Shown here in pieces: positions 59,305 to 64,000 of a stretch of DNA of 64,000 nt. Position 1 is the stretch's first letter. Each line of letters opens with the position of its first letter. Under the pieces are notes generated by a model. It ran no database searches. It had not been told where the DNA came from and saw nothing but the letters and a program-made list of their open reading frames with translations. The translations under genes and the position numbers were made by a program. The stretch comes from Protula sp. h YS-2021 (lineage: Eukaryota; Annelida; Polychaeta; Sabellida; Serpulidae): positions 84,245,936-84,309,935 of the forward strand of contig OX457027.1 in the NCBI GenBank assembly GCA_949752745.1. The letters run 5' to 3'.

Positions 59305-60941
59305 TGTACCTTGGAGCGCTCGTCGTCGGGATACTTCCAGTAGCTGAGATGTGAGTTTTTAAGCACGAACCAGCGCCTGTGCCACGCTCCAAAGCCAGAC
59401 ACGTCCTCGAACATCGTCTGCAAAACATCAAAAATAAATAAATACATAAATAAAAATCAAAATAAAAAACATACCTGAAGATCATATATTCTCTGATACG
59501 CTTGCAATTTTGAAACAAACGATGTTTCAGATTAATAAGTGTCTGTGGAATTTGATTGCATGCGGAACTCACCAAGAATCCCCGTTCCTCGACCGTGTTC
59601 TCGATGACACAGCGGAGTCTCAGGTGCACGGTGCCGTGTAAAGGTGACAGGTAGGGCACGCCATCTAGCGTGAAGTGCGTCTTGTTGAGCGCCCGCGCGT
59701 CCAGGATCATGTGCCCGACGAGCACGAAGTTGGTGCTGCGGACGGCCGTCGGTCCGCCAGGGCTCGCCGCCAGCCCTCCCCGACCGCCCTTCAGTAGCTT
59801 CTTCGGCGTCAAGCCTTTCTTTTTCTTGCTGCTCTTGGCTGACGGATCTTCCCGAATGACGGACTGGACGAAGACAAAGAGCAGGGGTTCATACTGAATT
59901 CAGTAACCTTGAGTCAACTTAATAATCAACCCTAAATACTGTCCTCTGACTTACTTAAAGGAAACTGTATTTCAACACGAAGAATATAAGATTGTCCTCA
60001 ATATTGACTGAGTAGTTGAAAATATTTTTAACTATAGCACTGAAACTGTATTGCTATTACATAGCTGAGTGGAGAGCGAACGTACCATTCCATAGACTTC
60101 AAGTTCCAGCCTGAAATCTTGGCTAATATCGTTGAACTTGATCATATTCGGGATGTCGAGCGTTCCCTTCGACAACACGTCCAGGGTTCCTTTCACCATT
60201 TCATCGTGCGTTCCCTTCATTTGGGTGAAGACCACGTGATCACCGTGACGCACAAGTAACAGGAAGTAGTACGAGGAGAAATCTGCCGCAAGAAAACGTG
60301 TATTGTAAGCAAACAATGGGGGGCATAAAACGTCATACTTCAACGCGTTGCTCTTAAAAATTTACTAAGACTAATAAATGTTGACGCAGTAAGTCATCAA
60401 GCATGTATTTAAGCTAATGCAATTTGATATAAATGAATATAAATATTGATATATAGGCTATATAAAATAAACAAAACAAAACAAAATATATGTATAAAAA
60501 AAAGGTGGAGATTAGATTTTTTAAAGACGACAGGACACAGTAATAGACTGATTAGCGTCCCTGGAGGGTGTGTGGGGAGGGGTGGGGGGAGAGGAGGTTG
60601 GGGGGTCTATGGACGATTCGGCCCTTTACCGATTCGGCCCTACCGATTCGGCCCTTTGTGAAAGACGATTCGGCACCAACTTGGACGATTCGGCCCTTCG
60701 GCCCTTGGACGGTTCGGCACCAATTTATAAACTTTTATTATTCAGTGTAGAATTCACGTGGCTTATTTTAGCATATAGAATTTCACGTTACCCTGGTGAC
60801 CGCCCATGCGGTGCATGAAGTCCTGCTTGAGTGGCAGCCTGATGTCGCTGATGGTGAGCGAGCCCTGAGGGCCCACATGTAACTCCGCCCTGCCCTGGCG
60901 TAGCTTGTGCATCTCCGAGATGTACGCCTCACGCTTCTTGC
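58387..60941 (-). CDS. ANLN: Anillin, C-terminal half (anillin homology region and PH domain)
   Basis: Six in-phase minus-strand exons, 60941-60792, 60282-60086, 59863-59573, 59417-59310, 59116-58944 and 58600-58387, give about 376 residues to the TAG stop. Anillin is the cytokinetic scaffold linking RhoA, actin, myosin and septins at the contractile ring. The anillin homology region starts at [14 protein letters not shown] (human GKRTLLIDELNKL) and includes [28 protein letters not shown] and KGLTPKKLL. Its end is marked by VEERGFL and [16 protein letters not shown]. The PH domain follows, with [12 protein letters not shown] and [14 protein letters not shown]. The N-terminal myosin- and actin-binding half must lie to the right and was not found in the window. 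The C-terminal tail after the PH domain runs about 40 residues past the last match to human. Confidence 0.94.
58944..59116 (-). CDS. ANLN: Anillin exon: PH domain core
   Basis: Length 173 bp, phase 0 to phase 2, encoding [40 protein letters not shown] and [13 protein letters not shown]. Human has [20 protein letters not shown] and TLVSQCRDTLCVT. Acceptor TTGTAG, donor ACTAA|GTAAGC. Confidence 0.94.
59239..59302. repeat. (ATT)n microsatellite beside an anillin donor site
   Basis: About 21 ATT triplets on the plus strand end six bases from the donor of the exon at 59310-59417. Confidence 0.97.
59310..59417 (-). CDS. ANLN: Anillin exon: start of PH domain
   Basis: Thirty-six codons in phase 0, [20 protein letters not shown] then [13 protein letters not shown]. 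Human has [20 protein letters not shown] and ISYWTYPDDEKRK. Acceptor TTTTGCAG, donor AAG|GTACAG. Confidence 0.96.
59573..59863 (-). CDS. ANLN: Anillin exon: anillin homology region, distal part
   Basis: Ninety-seven codons in phase 0. They begin [20 protein letters not shown] and include [36 protein letters not shown] and [10 protein letters not shown]. Human has KKKKTSKSKAITPKRLL and [20 protein letters not shown]. GC-rich against AT-rich introns. Confidence 0.95.
60086..60282 (-). CDS. ANLN: Anillin exon: anillin homology region, middle
   Basis: Length 197 bp, two bases completing an Asp codon, then [40 protein letters not shown] and ELEVYGM. Human has NYYYLIILKAGAENMVATP and FTLQDVSNDFEINIEVYSL. 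Acceptor TGCGGCAG, donor GGAATG|GTACGT. Confidence 0.93.
60595..60725. repeat. Short GATTCGGCCCTT repeats
   Basis: ACGATTCGGCCCTT and ACGATTCGGCACCAA recur about seven times in 130 bp in the anillin intron. Confidence 0.8.
60792..60941 (-). CDS. ANLN: Anillin exon: start of anillin homology region
   Basis: Length 150 bp, from the second base of a Gly codon to phase 1 at ACCAGG|GTAACG. It encodes [20 protein letters not shown] and [20 protein letters not shown]. Human has GSVTLSEIRLPLKADFVCS. Acceptor GTTGACAG. The preceding exon must end in phase 1 and was not located. Confidence 0.92.
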
Positions 60942-61157
60942 CTGTCAACAGCGTCACACACCAGCACTCTTCATGTGATAATAGAACCAATAAAAATCTA
61001 CGAAACCAAGTTAAAACGACCTCAACTGTGCTGTCAACGGAGTGTTTTGCATTCAAAATTTACAGCTACAATTCACAGCGTCTGCTGGCCACTGGCAACG
61101 ATTGTGGGAAGAAAATAACATCCGGAATATGAAGAGGCACAGGCAATGAGCTGACAT

Positions 61158-61292
61158 GTACTCACAAATGTCGGGGTATTAGATGACATGTACTCACAAA
61201 TGTCGGGGTATTAGATGACATGTACTCACAAATGTCGGGGTATTACATCTACTCACAAATGTCGGGTATTAGATGACATATACTCACAAATG
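61158..61292. repeat. About 35-bp minisatellite with donor-like motif
   Basis: GACATGTACTCACAAATGTC, GGGGTATTAGAT repeats four times. On the minus strand each unit contains CATTT|GTGAGTACATG, a donor-like string. An anillin exon upstream could in principle abut it, but none was recognised. Confidence 0.85.
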
Positions 61293-61665
61293 CAGTGTTG
61301 CCACGGAGTCGTCAAGAAAAAAAAAGGATAAAAAAAGGATAAAAAATGATAAATTTGAGAAAAAAAGTATGAAAAAAGGATAATTCATATTTTGTAGAAG
61401 ATCGAGAAAACATTAATGTTAATCATATTGTATCGTTTTTTTTGTAATTTCAAGGTTCGCGCTGGGTTCTCAGGAAAGTGAGTCAAAAAGGGAAAGTGTG
61501 ACTCAGGTCCAGAAAAACTCGGTGGGTTCCGAAAATGTGAGTCATTTCGTAAAAAATGCCCAAAAAGTGGACAAAGACCCCGCCAATGCGAACCCTCAAT
61601 TTATAATGCTCGTTTTCACAGCGATTAAAAAATATTTGCATATCTGATTGTACTTCAAAAATTTT
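61293..61665. other. Probable hAT end fragments
   Basis: CAGTGTTGCCACGGAGTCGT at 61295 with AAAAGGATAAAA subterminal repeats, and GACCCCGCCAATGCGAACCC at about 61576, look like a left and a right end of two different hAT-like elements. Partners were not found. Confidence 0.35.
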
Positions 61666-61669
61666 TAAA

Positions 61670-62135
61670 GGAATCCGGTCAAATTGTTCCAAAAGAAGAG
61701 TTTTGAAAATTGGTATTAAATATTTTTAAATGCCCCCATTTAGCCAAGTTTAGCGGATCGCCAAAAAAAGTAATTTTTCAAGACAGGCCTACCTAGAGAA
61801 TAAATGTTCAAAATTGGAAAGGAATCCGATCAAAATTGTGTGAAAAGAACCATGTTGAAAATTGGCAACCGAAAAATTTTAAATGCCCCCCCCCCCCATT
61901 TAGCCAATTTTTGGCGGATCGCCAAAAAAAATTTTTTTAAAGAGAGGCCTACCTGGAGAACATTCGTTTAACATTTGAGAGGAATCCGATCAAAACTGAG
62001 GGAGAAGAAGTATTTCAATTTAAGTAAAAGTTTACACACATACATACGTACATACAGACGACGGATACCCCTCTATTGATGTGATAAGACCAGCCCACAT
62101 GGTCGGCTGGTCTAAAAAAAGGTGCGTACGTACTT
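61670..62135 (+). mobile_element. Tandem-repeat element tail with terminal hairpin
   Basis: Two to three units of about 160 bp (GGCGGATCGCCAAAAAAA, 'GGAATCCGATCAAAA') belong to the family at 8060-8830. They are followed by ACATACATACGTACATACAG and a hairpin AGACCAGCC-cacatggtc-GGCTGGTCT before an A run. Confidence 0.65.
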
Positions 62136-62460
62136 TATCGATGGTCCCTAGGGACATGCAACTCAAACTTACAGAATGAAGTTATTGAAAATCATTCAAG
62201 AAATAACAAGTTTGCCCAAGGACAGAGTCCCAGCTTACGAAAAGAAATAAGACCAATTCCAGCGTGCATGAGCAAGGGAATTTTCCAGAAATTGGGCTTC
62301 AAAAGATGAGACGGCAAAGAGCTAGCTCAATAATTAATTTAGCACCGGACCAGAACACAGACCGATAAATGCATACAAAGATTTGTTTCCCAGAAAAATG
62401 GGAAAATTTTTTTGTATTTCTGGTAGACTGGATAGTCTGCCATAGATACCTTCGAACAAC
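62136..62460. other. Nothing recognised
   Basis: No repeat unit or coding signal between the two repeat elements. Confidence 0.4.
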
Positions 62461-62462
62461 GC

Positions 62463-62957
62463 TTGCATTTCGGATCAGCGCGCATATTTATGTCTCGATG
62501 CGCGGTTCTTATTCAGACAAGTGCGCATGTTTATTTAATTTGCGTTGATGCTCGGCTCTCATTTTGGAACTGTGCACATGTTTATTTCACTTGCGTTGAT
62601 GCGCGGTTCGCAATTCCGACCAGCACTCATGCTTATTTACCTTTTGTCGATGTGCGGTTCGCATTTCGGACCAGTTTGCATGTTTATTCAACTTGCGTTG
62701 ATGAGCAGTTCGAATTTCGGACCATTGCGCATGTTTATTTAACTTGCGTTGATGCGCGGTGCTTATTTTTGGCCAGTTCGCATGTTTATTTGTCTTCCGT
62801 CGATGCGCGGTTCAAATTTCGGTTCAATGCGCATGTCTATTTAACTTGCATCAATGCACAGTGCTTATCTTGGACTACTGCGCACGTTTATGTAACTTGC
62901 GTCGATGTCCGGTTGTTAAATCTGACCACTGCGCAAGTTCATTTAACTTGTGTTTAC
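62463..62957 (+). repeat. 51-bp satellite array, opposite orientation to 41490
   Basis: CGCATGTTTATTTAACTTGC, GTTGATGCGCGGTTCG and a T/CGGACCA phrase repeat about nine to ten times with a 51-bp period. The period is a multiple of three, which keeps a 167-codon frame open, but it reads only as 17-residue repeats of the satellite. Confidence 0.9.
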
Positions 62958-62959
62958 GC

Positions 62960-64000
62960 GCTGTAGGAGGAGATTCATTTAATTTTTTTTTCAAAAATTC
63001 CGAAAAAAAATTCAAGTTTTCCAATTCTCTCAAAAAGTACAAGCCGTATGCATGACCCCCTAGAAACGGCTCATATTAAAAATAAATGAAATCTGATAAA
63101 AACCACAGGAGGAAATGCAGTTTGAATTTTTTCTTCAAAAATTCCTTGATCGACTCAAAAAGCACAGGCCGTATTCACGACACCCTAAGCATGCATCAAC
63201 CCCAAAATAAATGATTTCTTATCAAAACTGTAGGAGAAGATACACTTTGAGGTAGTTTCATCAAAAATTCCCCCCAAAATAAAAAATTTCCAAGTTGAGT
63301 CAAATAGCACAAACCGTATGCCCGACCCACCGAAGGGTGCCTCATACAAAAAATAAATATCATCGGATAAAAACTGTAGGAGGAAATGCATTTTGAAGTT
63401 TTTCTTCAAAAATTCCCTAAAAATACAAAAATTGTCGGATCGACTAAAAAGTGCAAGCCGTATGCTCAACCCCTTAGGGAGACGCCTCATATCAAAAGAA
63501 AAAAAACGAAACCCGTTCAAAACTGTAGGGGGAAATGCATTTTGAAATTTTTTCTTCAAAAACTCCCTAAAAAGCACAAGCCGTACGCACCACCCCTTAG
63601 AGGTGCCTCATACCAGAAATAAATGACATCGGATCAAAAATGTAGGAAGAGATACATTTTATTTTTTTTTTTCCCAAAAAATTCAAAAACCACCCAATGG
63701 ACTTAAAAAAACCACACGACGTATACATGACCACTTAGGGATGCCTCACACCAAAAAAAAATGACATCGACTCAAAATTGTAGGAGTAGATGCATTTTGA
63801 ATTATTTTCGAGATTTTTGCTTAAAAAATTCCCCAAAAAATTTAAAAAATCATCCGATCGACTCAAAAAGCACAAGCCGTATGCACGACCCCTTAGGGGT
63901 GCTTCACACCAAAAATAAATGACTTTGGGTAAAAAATGTAGGAGGACATACATTTTTAATTTTTTCTTCAAAAATTCCCCAAAAATTCAAAAATCACCCG
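62960..64000 (+). repeat. Tandem array of TGTAGGAGGAAATGCATTTT units, reaching the window end
   Basis: Seven or more units of about 115-160 bp contain ACTGTAGGAGGAAATGCATT, TTTTCTTCAAAAATTCCC, CGACTCAAAAAGCACAAGCC and CCCTTAGGGGTGCCTCA. It directly follows the 51-bp array, as in the inverted arrangement at 41049-41930. It continues past the window. Confidence 0.9.

Noticed and set aside
59240..59812. A continuous 190-codon minus-strand frame
   Set aside because: It reads through an intron and a microsatellite. Only its first part is anillin coding; the donor at 59571-59572 ends the exon.
62463..62966. A 167-codon frame with 17-residue repeats
   Set aside because: The 51-bp satellite is a multiple of three and keeps the frame open; no start context, splice sites or composition argue for a protein.

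Overview
This is intron-rich, AT-rich animal nuclear DNA packed with young repeats. Gene structure, CR1-like LINEs, hAT elements and tandem-repeat elements starting with a GTCCGTCYGTC block suggest a marine lophotrochozoan, most likely a mollusc. That placement is an inference from repeat style and protein similarity; no species marker is visible. There are no bacterial operons, CRISPR arrays or complete viral genes.

Three host genes are recognised by spliced reconstruction; exon phases agree at every junction. (1) GALC (lysosomal galactosylceramidase, GH59) runs on the minus strand from its start codon at 32510 to exon 13 at 5864 (452 residues; the C-terminal lectin-like part was not found). 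(2) TCAIM (mitochondrial T-cell activation inhibitor family, DUF4460/DUF4461) is complete on the plus strand in eight coding exons, 45235-53332 (500 residues). (3) The 3' half of an anillin gene (anillin homology region plus PH domain) lies on the minus strand, 60941 to the stop at 58387, in six exons. GALC and TCAIM are divergent; TCAIM and anillin are convergent.

Layout: 1-5.8 kb holds a 74-bp minisatellite and a broken CR1-like LINE. 5.8-32.5 kb is GALC, whose introns carry minisatellites, tandem-repeat elements, two LINE fragments, two pogo-like MITEs, and a possible 2.3-kb inverted-terminal element. 33-45 kb is a gene-poor block of foldback and hAT-type elements, some nested, several with 8-bp target duplications. 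45.2-53.3 kb is TCAIM; 53.3-58.4 kb is intergenic; 58.4-60.9 kb is anillin; 61-64 kb is tandem repeats.

The most unusual signal is that four separate minisatellites sit exactly across exon/intron junctions: GALC exon 4 donor, exon 7 acceptor, exon 12 donor, and TCAIM exon 7 acceptor. In each, the repeated unit includes the splice site and a piece of exon, so each real junction lies at the edge of a row of decoy splice sites. The arrays have different sequences and unit lengths (about 55, 50, 34 and 114 bp).
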